Origin: Patescibacteria group bacterium | GTDB lineage: Bacteria; Patescibacteriota; Minisyncoccia; Moranbacterales; UBA1568 | Assembly: GCA_030916545.1 (NCBI GenBank) | Contig: JAUPWI010000056.1 | Location: 1-5,534 of the forward strand | Reading direction: 5' to 3' | DNA length: 5,534 bases | Part shown: positions 1-5,534 of the stretch, piece by piece | How the letters are laid out: every line of letters starts with the position of its first letter | Numbering within the stretch: the first letter of the stretch is position 1 | Position numbers and translations under genes: made by a program | Notes under the pieces: model-generated | Told to the model about the DNA's origin: nothing | Database searches by the model: none | Seen by the model: the letters and a program-made list of their open reading frames with translations, nothing else

Positions 1-2417
1 AGCTTACTCAAGGTGACTAGGACCTCGTACAGCGTTTGATACGCCTGCTCTTTGTCGCCATCACTCTCATTCTTCCAGAAACGCTCGCGGCTCCGACGGA
101 TATACCAATTCGAAAGCTGATCGATGAACGGCGCGAAGAGTCGAGTCGCGCGGGAAAGTTCATACGCCTCCATCGCCTGATCGACATTCCGAATCAGTAC
201 CTGAAGCTCTGAAAGCATCCAGCGATCGAGTAGATTCGTCGATGAGTCCGCGTGCTCCTTCGGAGTCCATTCATCAATCGCCGCGTACATCATAAAAAAC
301 GAATACGAATTCCACAGCATACGAAACACATTGCGCGACATCTCGGAAAGATCGCGTTCCGAAAAATTCAGATTCTCTCCCGCAACGATCGGTGAGGAGA
401 GGAGATAGAGACGGAGTGCGTCTGCACCATGCCGTTCCACGACTTCCAAAGGATCCGGATAGTTCTTGAGCCGCTTGGACATTTTTTTGCCATCTTCGGC
501 CAAAACAATGCCATTGACGATGACGTTCTTGAACGCGATATTCTCCCGGACCGCCGTCCCGAGCAGATGCTGATAGTAGAACCAGGCCCGCGTCTGATCG
601 ACACCCTCCGCGATGAAGTCGGCCGGGAATCTCCCCTCGAAATGTTCGGCATGTTCGAAAGGAAAATGCTCCTGCGCGTACGGCATCGATCCCGAATCGA
701 ACCAGGTATCGAGTACGTCTGGTACGCGACGCATCACCTCGCCACACTTCTCGCACGGCACGCCGATCTCATCGACGATATGTTTGTGAAGATCATCTAC
801 TTTTTTTCCACTAGCCTTTTCAAGTTCAGCAACCGATCCAAACACACACAGCTCGCCACACGTACATTTCCAAATCGGCATCACACTTGCCCAATAACGC
901 TGTCGACTGATCGACCAATCACGTGCTCCGGAAAGCCACTTCCCGAAACGGCCCTCTTTCATATGTTCCGGCGACCAACGGATTTGTTTGGCCAAATCAA
1001 GCGATTTTTCCTTGATTTTCATCACCGCTACGAACCACGATGACGTCGCGTAGTTGAGGAGCGGGGTATCGCAGCGCCAGCAGTGCGGATAGCTGTGAAG
1101 ATATTTATCCGATGAAAATACAAGGCCTTTCCCGGTCAAATATTTGACGATGGAAAGATCGACTTCTCGAATCTCACTCACCTTTCCCTTGGCACGTGGA
1201 CTAATATCTGTTCCGGCGAATTCCTTCACTTCTTCCTTGATGGTGCCGTCCATGCGGACATGCTGGATGAACGGGAGTGCTTCTTTTTTCCCGAGTTCCA
1301 TATCGTCCTCTCCGAAAGCCGGCGCGATATGTACTACGCCCGTCCCTTCCTCAGTCGTCACAAAATCCGCTGCGTAGATCTTCCAGCCATTTGCATGATT
1401 CTCCAGTGTCGTATCTTTGGAGTAGCTCTCAAAAACCGGTTTATAGGCTTTCCCAAGCAGATCAGAGCCCTTAAAACAATTCACGATTTCATGAGCATAC
1501 CCGAGCTCAGTTCCAACTTCGACACCCTTTACTGACCCGCTCGATCTCCGGATGAAATCCTGTAATCTTTCCTTGGCTAAGATGACATACTCTTCAGAAC
1601 AATTTTTTCGAGACTCAGTATCATTCGGTTCGTAAAGTCTCTCCCCTTGAGAAGTATTCCAAAATTTCACCTTCACATACTCGATATCACTCCCCACCGC
1701 GAGTGCCACATTGCCCGGCAAAGTCCAGGGTGTCGTCGTCCAAGCAAGCACATATGTTCCCGGCTCATCGACCAATTCAAATTTCGCCGCCACTGACAAA
1801 TCCTTTACCTCGATATAGTTATCACTCACTTCCTGCTGCGAGAGTGTCGTCTCGCAACGTGGACAGATATGCATGGAGCGATAACTCTCATATATCAATC
1901 CTTTGTCCCAAAGGGTTTTGAACACCCACCAGACGCTTTCCATGTATTCCTTATCCATGGTCTTATACGCATGTTGCATATCAGCAAAGCGTCCGATGCG
2001 TGGCATTACCTTTTCCCACTCCGCCGCATACTCCATCACGGTCGAGCGACAGAAATCATTAAACTTTGCCACGCCGAGGGCTTCGATATCTTTTTTATGC
2101 TTGATACCGAGTGCCTTTTCCGCAATATTCTCGATCGGTAAACCATGGCAGTCCCAACCCCATTTCCGCTCGACCTGGAATCCTCGCATCGTCCAGTAAC
2201 GTGGTACCACGTCCTTGATGACGCTCCCCACGATATGTCCGTAGTGCGGCGTCCCGGTCGCGAACGGCGGTCCGTCGTTGAAGCTATAGCCCGGCCTACC
2301 GGCCCGCTGTGACACCGATTTCTCAAAAATCTTCTCGGCTTCCCAATATTTCAGGGTCTCCTCCTCCATCTTCGGAAAACTCACCTGCGCCTCCACCTTC
2401 CTGAACATGTGTTTCAT
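1..2417 (-). CDS. ileS: Isoleucyl-tRNA synthetase, eukaryote-like class (IleRS2 type), 3' end beyond window
   Basis: Charges tRNA-Ile with isoleucine in the cytoplasm. I translated the minus strand by hand: the frame is open from the start to the left edge (805 codons), so the C-terminal part is missing; family members are usually about 950-1050 residues. Numbered from the ATG at 2417: class I signature HYGH at 58-61, WDCHGLPIEN at 88-97, editing (CP1) domain with WTTTPW near 226-231 and GTGVVHIAPAFGEDD from about 358, cysteine pairs CTC..C near 517 and CEKC near 554 (probable zinc site), KMSKRLKNY with KMSKR at 645-649, then the start of the anticodon-binding domain. KMSKRLKNY and the paired cysteines before DTWFDSGS point to the eukaryote-like class, known for low mupirocin sensitivity. 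Start: AGGA ends 9 nt before ATG 2417; ATG 2423 (3-nt spacer), 2408 and 2441 are alternatives. Preceded by a T-box leader. Confidence 0.96.
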   Translation of the reverse strand, partial: MKHMFRKVEAQVSFPKMEEETLKYWEAEKIFEKSVSQRAGRPGYSFNDGPPFATGTPHYGHIVGSVIKDVVPRYWTMRGFQVERKWGWDCHGLPIENIAEKALGIKHKKDIEALGVAKFNDFCRSTVMEYAAEWEKVMPRIGRFADMQHAYKTMDKEYMESVWWVFKTLWDKGLIYESYRSMHICPRCETTLSQQEVSDNYIEVKDLSVAAKFELVDEPGTYVLAWTTTPWTLPGNVALAVGSDIEYVKVKFWNTSQGERLYEPNDTESRKNCSEEYVILAKERLQDFIRRSSGSVKGVEVGTELGYAHEIVNCFKGSDLLGKAYKPVFESYSKDTTLENHANGWKIYAADFVTTEEGTGVVHIAPAFGEDDMELGKKEALPFIQHVRMDGTIKEEVKEFAGTDISPRAKGKVSEIREVDLSIVKYLTGKGLVFSSDKYLHSYPHCWRCDTPLLNYATSSWFVAVMKIKEKSLDLAKQIRWSPEHMKEGRFGKWLSGARDWSISRQRYWASVMPIWKCTCGELCVFGSVAELEKASGKKVDDLHKHIVDEIGVPCEKCGEVMRRVPDVLDTWFDSGSMPYAQEHFPFEHAEHFEGRFPADFIAEGVDQTRAWFYYQHLLGTAVRENIAFKNVIVNGIVLAEDGKKMSKRLKNYPDPLEVVERHGADALRLYLLSSPIVAGENLNFSERDLSEMSRNVFRMLWNSYSFFMMYAAIDEWTPKEHADSSTNLLDRWMLSELQVLIRNVDQAMEAYELSRATRLFAPFIDQLSNWYIRRSRERFWKNESDGDKEQAYQTLYEVLVTLSK

Positions 2418-2426
2418 ACTCATGCT

Positions 2427-2431
2427 TCCTC
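2427..2431 (-). promoter_or_regulatory. Ribosome binding site of ileS (GAGGA)
   Basis: GAGGA lies 9 nt before the ATG at 2417 and only 3 nt before the ATG at 2423. The spacing is the reason for preferring 2417 as the translation start. It lies about 20 nt downstream of the U tract of the attenuator, so it is present only in read-through transcripts. Confidence 0.6.
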
Positions 2432-2449
2432 GAATGATCATGGATAAAC

Positions 2450-2482
2450 AAAAAATCCTCGACACGAAAACCGTGTCAAGGA
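2450..2482 (-). terminator. Intrinsic terminator of the ileS T-box attenuator
   Basis: Arms UCCUUGACACG (2482-2472) and CGUGUCGAGGA (2466-2456) form an 11-bp stem with one G-U pair and a GUUUU loop, followed directly by six U residues (2455-2450). The 5' arm shares bases 2482-2477 with the 3' strand of the antiterminator, so the two folds exclude each other. The hairpin ends well before the ileS ribosome binding site and does not cover it, so control should be at transcription rather than translation. Confidence 0.93.
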
Positions 2483-2663
2483 CGTCAGAGACGTGGTACC
2501 ACCCTGGCTTCTCCGCCACACTCCTGCCCAAACAGGAGAAGGGACGGACTCATTCACGCGCGATAACGGGCGCACCCGCAGGGTTCTATTCTCCGCTTCA
2601 GTCCGCCCATCGAGCGGACGCCTATCGGATTTCTTCCCCAGGCTCCGAGGTGATCGCCTCATC
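2450..2663 (-). promoter_or_regulatory. T-box riboswitch leader of ileS, isoleucine specifier AUC
   Basis: RNA leader that binds tRNA-Ile and lets transcription into ileS continue when that tRNA is uncharged. Seen, 5' to 3' on the minus strand: a short Stem I that can be drawn as GAUG (2663-2660) with CGUC (2620-2617), CCU (2650-2648) with AGG (2623-2621), and CGGA (2647-2644) with UCCG (2629-2626). An AUC codon followed by A (2654-2651) lies unpaired between the helices. Next come AUAGAACC and a CGGG/CCCG hairpin (2578-2567), matching the Stem IIA/B region of actinobacterial ileS leaders as I remember them. A perfect CUCCUG/CAGGAG hairpin (2538-2521) is in the Stem III position. The antiterminator follows: CAGGG (2506-2502), bulge UGGUACC (2501-2495), ACGUC (2494-2490), loop UCU, GACGU (2486-2482), CCUUG (2481-2477). 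UGGU in the bulge would pair with the ACCA end of uncharged tRNA. The motif match is very strong; the Stem I drawing is by hand and less sure. Confidence 0.93.
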
Positions 2664-2667
2664 ATCG

Positions 2668-2706
2668 CCTTTCGAAATTGTAGACCTACATTAACACCTC
2701 GAAAGG
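2668..2706. repeat. Inverted repeat around the ileS leader promoter
   Basis: Perfect 8-bp arms TCGAAAGG (2699-2706) and CCTTTCGA (2668-2675) flank a second, inner dyad TGTAG/CTACA (2679-2683 and 2686-2690). The dyads cover the candidate -10 box and the likely transcription start. It could be an operator for a repressor, a hairpin at the end of the transcript from upstream, or chance; the sequence alone does not decide. Confidence 0.5.
2677..2682 (-). promoter_or_regulatory. Candidate -10 element for the ileS T-box transcript
   Basis: TACAAT matches five of six bases of the sigma-70-type -10 box. Transcription would begin near 2670, just upstream of the proposed Stem I, so the specifier codon would sit within about 20 nt of the RNA 5' end. 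No good -35 box lies 16-18 nt upstream (CTTTCG at a 17-nt spacer). The same hexamer appears upstream of the DUF805 gene. The element lies inside a dyad (2668-2706). Position relative to the riboswitch supports it; the missing -35 weakens it. Confidence 0.45.
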
Positions 2707-2764
2707 GGAAAATCAAGCCGTGCCCTCCGGCCGTTCCGATTTTTTCCGACTTCAAAAACCGCCA

Positions 2765-3253
2765 CTAGGACTCGCCCTTCAACACCGATTCGACATCCGC
2801 GTACGACCAGCCTTTCTCAAGCAGAGCGACCTTGATCTGCTCATCCGTCTGCCCGGCCGCCCGAGATTGCTGGATGAAATCCGCGAGTGTCTGCTCCGCA
2901 ATACGTGTTCGCTCGGTAACACCCCCATACTGATTCCCCTCGTTCTGACTTGCCTGCAGAGCAAAAACAAGAAGCACAATAACTCCAATAATTGGAATAA
3001 CGCTTATAAATAACCACCACCCGCTCCGATTCGTATCATGCAACCTTCGAACCGAAACCGCCAAACTCGGGACAAGTACGGCGAGAGTGTACAGGATACC
3101 CAGCATCGGAGTCTCGCCAAACACCATGGCATCGACAATTCCAAGTACGATCGCGATAAGAAGGCTAATCCCCGTAAACATCCAATATTCCCGCCGGCTT
3201 GCGCGACCCTCAAACACAGCATACTGCTTCAGCACTTCGAGATACTCATTCAT
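2765..3253 (-). CDS. DUF805 family inner-membrane protein with C-terminal helical extension
   Basis: Small integral membrane protein of unknown function (162 aa). Residues 14-24 carry the family signature FEGRASRREYW, three hydrophobic segments follow (about 25-45, 51-68 and 80-100), and the second signature RRLHDTNRSGWW is at 69-80. NQYGG at 107-111 matches the end of a usual DUF805 domain, where most members of the family stop. Here a soluble tail of about 50 residues continues, ending in a helical segment with DEQIKVALLEKGWSYADVESVL (written in parts: DEQIKVALL 137-145, KGWSYADVESVL 147-158). I recall similar tails on Patescibacteria membrane proteins, which is an inference. Start ATG is supported by GAGGAG (3267-3262) with an 8-nt spacer. 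The gene stands 78 nt after the phosphatase gene with its own candidate promoter, and ends 341 nt before ileS. The stop is TAG. Confidence 0.93.
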   Translation of the reverse strand: MNEYLEVLKQYAVFEGRASRREYWMFTGISLLIAIVLGIVDAMVFGETPMLGILYTLAVLVPSLAVSVRRLHDTNRSGWWLFISVIPIIGVIVLLVFALQASQNEGNQYGGVTERTRIAEQTLADFIQQSRAAGQTDEQIKVALLEKGWSYADVESVLKGES

Positions 3254-3290
3254 ATAATTTTCTCCTCTATTTTCTTATGAAATTTTTCTT

Positions 3291-3320
3291 ATTGTATCAC
3301 TCGGTGACATGACAAGGCAA
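3291..3320 (-). promoter_or_regulatory. Candidate promoter of the DUF805 gene
   Basis: A -35-like TTGCCT (3320-3315, four of six consensus bases) and a -10-like TACAAT (3296-3291, five of six) are separated by 18 nt. Transcription would start near 3284, giving a 5' untranslated region of about 30 nt that contains the strong GAGGAG ribosome binding site. The spacer contains a small TCACCGAGTGA dyad. The sites are plausible in quality and place; no experiment supports them. Confidence 0.5.
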
Positions 3321-3331
3321 ACCGGTCACGT

Positions 3332-3913
3332 TCATTCCCCGTTCCAGGTCATTTCCGTACAGCTGCCTTTAGCAGGAGACCATCCGATTGAAGCGATACC
3401 TGGTGACTCATGGGCCAAAATGCCATGAAGCTGCTCGAGAGGATCACCATGAGAGACGATCACGACACTCTCTCCCGCATGATGCCATTTGAGATCATCG
3501 AGAAATCGCTCCAGCCTCCCCCGCATGTCGACGAAACCCTCCACTCCATCCTCCCTATCGGGACTGATGCGCATTTCCGGATTCGGATACTTGTCGAAAA
3601 AAAGCCGTATCGATTTCTCGTTGAATATACCGAGCGTAGTCTCATGCAGGCGGTCGTCGATATCAACCGGAACACCGATTACCTCCGAGATGATCGCAGC
3701 CGTCTCACGCGTCCGCACCAGAGGCGAGCTCACGATAGCGGCGATAGGCTTGCCCTTGAGCGATTCCGCGACGGACCGTATCTGATCCTTGCCCCTCTCG
3801 GTCAGGTGCCGTTCGGTAATTTCGGGAAGCGACGAACCGACACCGAGCACATTGTGCTCCGCCTCCCCGTGCCGGACAAGATACAATCTCATCGTCTGTA
3901 CCATCGATTCCAT
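3332..3913 (-). CDS. Histidine phosphatase family protein (phosphoglycerate-mutase-like)
   Basis: Cytosolic enzyme of the branch-1 histidine phosphatase (RHG) superfamily, 193 aa from ATG 3913. All core catalytic residues are visible: the LVRHGE motif at 12-17 with the phospho-accepting His15, Arg67 within SSPLVRTRET (62-71), the acid Glu91 in RLHE, and the second histidine His155 in VSHGD (153-157). The substrate cannot be read from sequence; the family includes cofactor-dependent phosphoglycerate mutases, cobalamin-pathway phosphatases and many broad phosphatases. The small size and lack of mutase-specific features make a phosphatase more likely than a glycolytic mutase. The start is uncertain: ATG codons occur at 3913, 3904 and 3892, none with a good Shine-Dalgarno, and many family members begin MRLYLVRHG, which would favour 3892. 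It lies 12 nt after the 51-codon gene, so it is probably cotranscribed with argS. The stop is TGA. Confidence 0.93.
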   Translation of the reverse strand: MESMVQTMRLYLVRHGEAEHNVLGVGSSLPEITERHLTERGKDQIRSVAESLKGKPIAAIVSSPLVRTRETAAIISEVIGVPVDIDDRLHETTLGIFNEKSIRLFFDKYPNPEMRISPDREDGVEGFVDMRGRLERFLDDLKWHHAGESVVIVSHGDPLEQLHGILAHESPGIASIGWSPAKGSCTEMTWNGE

Positions 3914-3925
3914 ATGAAAAACGGA

Positions 3926-4081
3926 TTATCGGAACAAGGAATAGGCATCGAGACCTATGGCAGCGACGAAAAAAAGCGCCACCGGTCCGATGACCTTGAA
4001 AGCAAAGAGGAGAACCTGTCCGCCGACAGCGGTCGGCCGTTCATATTTCGCCCGATATTTTCTCGGAAGTCTTTGTATCAT
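3926..4081 (-). CDS. Small single-span membrane protein (51 aa), overlaps argS stop
   Basis: Short gene not recognised as any named family. Hand translation gives 51 residues ending in TAA. The N-terminus MIQRLPRKYRAKYERP is strongly basic (eight Arg/Lys in the first 15 residues). A hydrophobic stretch at about 22-46 (QVLLFAFKV, IGPVALFFVAAIG) fits one membrane span, followed by the short tail DAYSLFR. By the positive-inside rule the N-terminus should face the cytoplasm. Its ATG overlaps the argS TGA as ATGA, a classic arrangement for translational coupling. A GGAGGG sits 12 nt upstream inside argS, which is a little far. The next gene starts 12 nt after the stop. Tight packing, the ATGA overlap and the clear span support a real gene; conservation could not be tested, and a chance reading frame remains possible. 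Confidence 0.68.
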   Translation of the reverse strand: MIQRLPRKYRAKYERPTAVGGQVLLFAFKVIGPVALFFVAAIGLDAYSLFR

Positions 4082-5534
4082 GCTTTCTGTTTTCCCTCCA
4101 TGCTTTCCGGTGCCGCCACCCCGATCAGGCGGAGCGTCTCACCCAATACCAGGATAACACTCTTCGCCAATCGGAGGCGAGCTTCGGACAATGCGCGCTG
4201 ATCGACATCGATCACCCGGCAGGAATCATAAAAGGAATGGAGGTGGTCGGCCAGCCGGATAGCGTACTGTGGCAGATGGTGGACGGTATACCTTTCCGAC
4301 ACCTCAGCCATCAGGTCGGGAAAGGCAAGGAGCTCCGCCAACAACAGACGTTCCTTCGGATGTGTCAGAAGCGAGGTATCCCCATGCCCGATGTCGAAAC
4401 CTTCCGCCACGGCCTTACGCAGCACGCTCGAAAGCCGGGCATGCGCGTACTGGACATAGTAGACCGGGTTCTTCTGCGATCGTTCCTCGGCCAACCCAAG
4501 ATCGAAATTCATATGCGTATCGGGACTGTACAAGAGGAAGAAGAATCGGGCCACATCCGCACCTACCTTTTCGATGAGTTCATCAATCGATACGACATTC
4601 CCCGCCCGCTTGCTCATACGCACTTCCTGCCCATCCTTCATCAACCGTACCATCTGGACGAAGACGAAATCGAATCGACCGACGAAACCGAGTGCCTCGG
4701 CGGCGGCACGCAGGCGCGCCCGATATCCGTGATGATCGGCACCGAGCGTCAGGATGAAACGATTGAAACCGCGCTCCATCTTAGAAAGGATATAACCGCA
4801 GTCGGACGCGAAATACGTCCGAGTCCCATCGCTCTTCACGAGCACCCGGTCCTTGTCATCACCGAATTCCTTCGTTTTAAGCCAAACGGCGGACTCCGAT
4901 TCATAAGTCAGATTTTTCTCCGCCAAAAACGCGAGTGCCTTATCGACGTATCCTCGCTCAACGATATCCTGCTTCTCAGAAGTGAACACATCGAAATGAA
5001 TACCCATTTGTTCAGCAAGCGTCGGCTGGATATGTTCGCGCAGAATCGCCTGGACCGCCCGCTCACCGACTGTCCTCACATCGTTTTCTCCAACAGCTTG
5101 CTCAGTCAATCGTTCATGCAGCGTATCAATGTATTCCCCGGCATACACCGCTTCGTCGTCCTGAAGTACGCTATGCCCGAGCTTCATGATTTGCTCGCCG
5201 GCGTCATTCACATAGTATTCATTGGTCACATCGTGTCCGGTCTTGCGCAGGACACGCGCGAGCGCATCTCCAAAAAAACCACCTCGTCCATTTCCCAGAT
5301 GGAGCGGCCCAGTCGGGTTGGCCGATATGAATTCATTATTGATCTTCTGCCCCTTACCGAGAGACACGCTCCCGTAATCCCCTCCCCGGAGAAGCACCGT
5401 CTCCACGACCTGCCCGAGCGTCTTCTGTGAGAGGAAGAAATTCAGATGTCCCGGCCCAGCCACCTCGATTTTTTCGAAAAGCCCATCATTCTTGGTATTT
5501 TTCAATATCATTTCTTTCAGGATTTCCGCCAATG
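4078..5534 (-). CDS. argS: Arginyl-tRNA synthetase, 5' end beyond window
   Basis: Class I synthetase that attaches arginine to tRNA-Arg. The frame is open through the right edge; a TTG at 5532 could be read as a start but lies mid-gene, so the true start and roughly 50-80 N-terminal residues are outside. Numbered from that codon: the end of the N-terminal tRNA-binding domain (EVAGPGHLNFFLS, 23-35), the HIGH-type signature within SANPTGPLHLGNGRGG (70-85), YVNDAGEQ (107-114), the central Rossmann segment with TLGADHHGY (262-270), a KMSK-type loop RMSKRAGN (305-312), and the helical DALR anticodon-binding domain to the C-terminus (YVQYAHARL at 359-367, closing with LIGVAAPESM). The GNGRG form with a retained SKR loop resembles Patescibacteria sequences as I recall them. 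It heads an operon: its TGA overlaps the ATG of the next small gene. Its promoter is not in the window. Confidence 0.97.
   Translation of the reverse strand, partial: LAEILKEMILKNTKNDGLFEKIEVAGPGHLNFFLSQKTLGQVVETVLLRGGDYGSVSLGKGQKINNEFISANPTGPLHLGNGRGGFFGDALARVLRKTGHDVTNEYYVNDAGEQIMKLGHSVLQDDEAVYAGEYIDTLHERLTEQAVGENDVRTVGERAVQAILREHIQPTLAEQMGIHFDVFTSEKQDIVERGYVDKALAFLAEKNLTYESESAVWLKTKEFGDDKDRVLVKSDGTRTYFASDCGYILSKMERGFNRFILTLGADHHGYRARLRAAAEALGFVGRFDFVFVQMVRLMKDGQEVRMSKRAGNVVSIDELIEKVGADVARFFFLLYSPDTHMNFDLGLAEERSQKNPVYYVQYAHARLSSVLRKAVAEGFDIGHGDTSLLTHPKERLLLAELLAFPDLMAEVSERYTVHHLPQYAIRLADHLHSFYDSCRVIDVDQRALSEARLRLAKSVILVLGETLRLIGVAAPESMEGKQKA

Noticed and set aside
429..1043. 204-codon open frame on the plus strand
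   Set aside because: It is antisense to the continuous ileS frame, which carries the KMSKR and zinc-site motifs here.
1..2417. Possible broken ileS or recoded UGA codons
   Set aside because: Codon-by-codon translation shows no stop of any kind to the left edge. The gene is only cut by the window.
2601..2619. GTCCGC/GCGGAC hairpin in the leader
   Set aside because: It competes with the base of Stem I and with a 7-bp Stem II pairing (2606-2600 with 2550-2544) that fits the T-box plan better; kept only as an alternative fold.
2709..2732. Possible terminator after the DUF805 gene (GGCCG/CGGCT stem followed by TGATTTT)
   Set aside because: The stem is only 5 bp with a wobble pair and the T run is interrupted; too weak to call.
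2438..2755. 105-codon open frame on the minus strand through the ileS leader
   Set aside because: It covers the T-box RNA, whose conserved bases explain the sequence. The predicted product is arginine-rich without any motif. A leader peptide is not needed for a T-box.
3306..3330. GTGAC/GTCAC inverted repeat after the phosphatase gene
   Set aside because: Short 5-bp arms, long loop and no U tract; it does not qualify as a terminator and overlaps the candidate promoter.
3410..4201. 263-codon open frame on the plus strand
   Set aside because: It is antisense to the phosphatase gene, the small membrane-protein gene and the argS 3' end. The product is low in recognisable features and the opposite strand has complete catalytic motifs.
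4237..5430. 397-codon open frame on the plus strand
   Set aside because: It lies wholly antisense to argS, whose motifs are unmistakable. The product shows no domain, and long antisense frames arise from codon bias in the real gene.

Overview
The window fits a member of the Patescibacteria (Candidate Phyla Radiation). This is an inference from the style of its two aminoacyl-tRNA synthetases, a DUF805 protein with an extra C-terminal helical tail, compact minus-strand gene packing and an overlapping small gene. It cannot be proved without a search. All genes lie on the minus strand, so transcription runs from high to low coordinates. The genetic code looks standard: argS and the phosphatase gene end in TGA, and the 805 visible codons of ileS contain no in-frame TGA, which argues against the recoded Gracilibacteria/Absconditabacteria.

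Layout in the direction of transcription: (1) argS, arginyl-tRNA synthetase, 5' end cut off by the right edge (5534 to 4078). (2) A 51-codon membrane-protein gene (4081 to 3926) whose ATG overlaps the argS TGA as ATGA. (3) A histidine-phosphatase-family gene (3913 to 3332) starting 12 nt later. These three look like one operon. (4) A DUF805 inner-membrane protein (3253 to 2765) with its own candidate promoter. (5) A 341-nt gene-free stretch holding a T-box riboswitch. (6) ileS, isoleucyl-tRNA synthetase of the eukaryote-like class (2417 to the left edge), 3' end cut off.

The main find is the leader of ileS. On the minus strand it carries a canonical T-box (TGGTACC bulge inside a foldable antiterminator), an isoleucine specifier codon AUC followed by A in a very short Stem I, a Stem IIA/B-like element, a Stem III hairpin, and an 11-bp intrinsic terminator with six U residues. 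The terminator's 5' arm overlaps the antiterminator's 3' arm. This is a complete transcription attenuator sensing uncharged tRNA-Ile. Its short Stem I resembles, from memory, the actinobacterial ileS leaders, which usually act on translation; here a clear terminator is present instead.

Together the window shows two tRNA-charging genes. One is under visible tRNA-responsive control. The other (argS) has its leader outside the window and is coupled to a small membrane protein and a phosphatase of unknown role.
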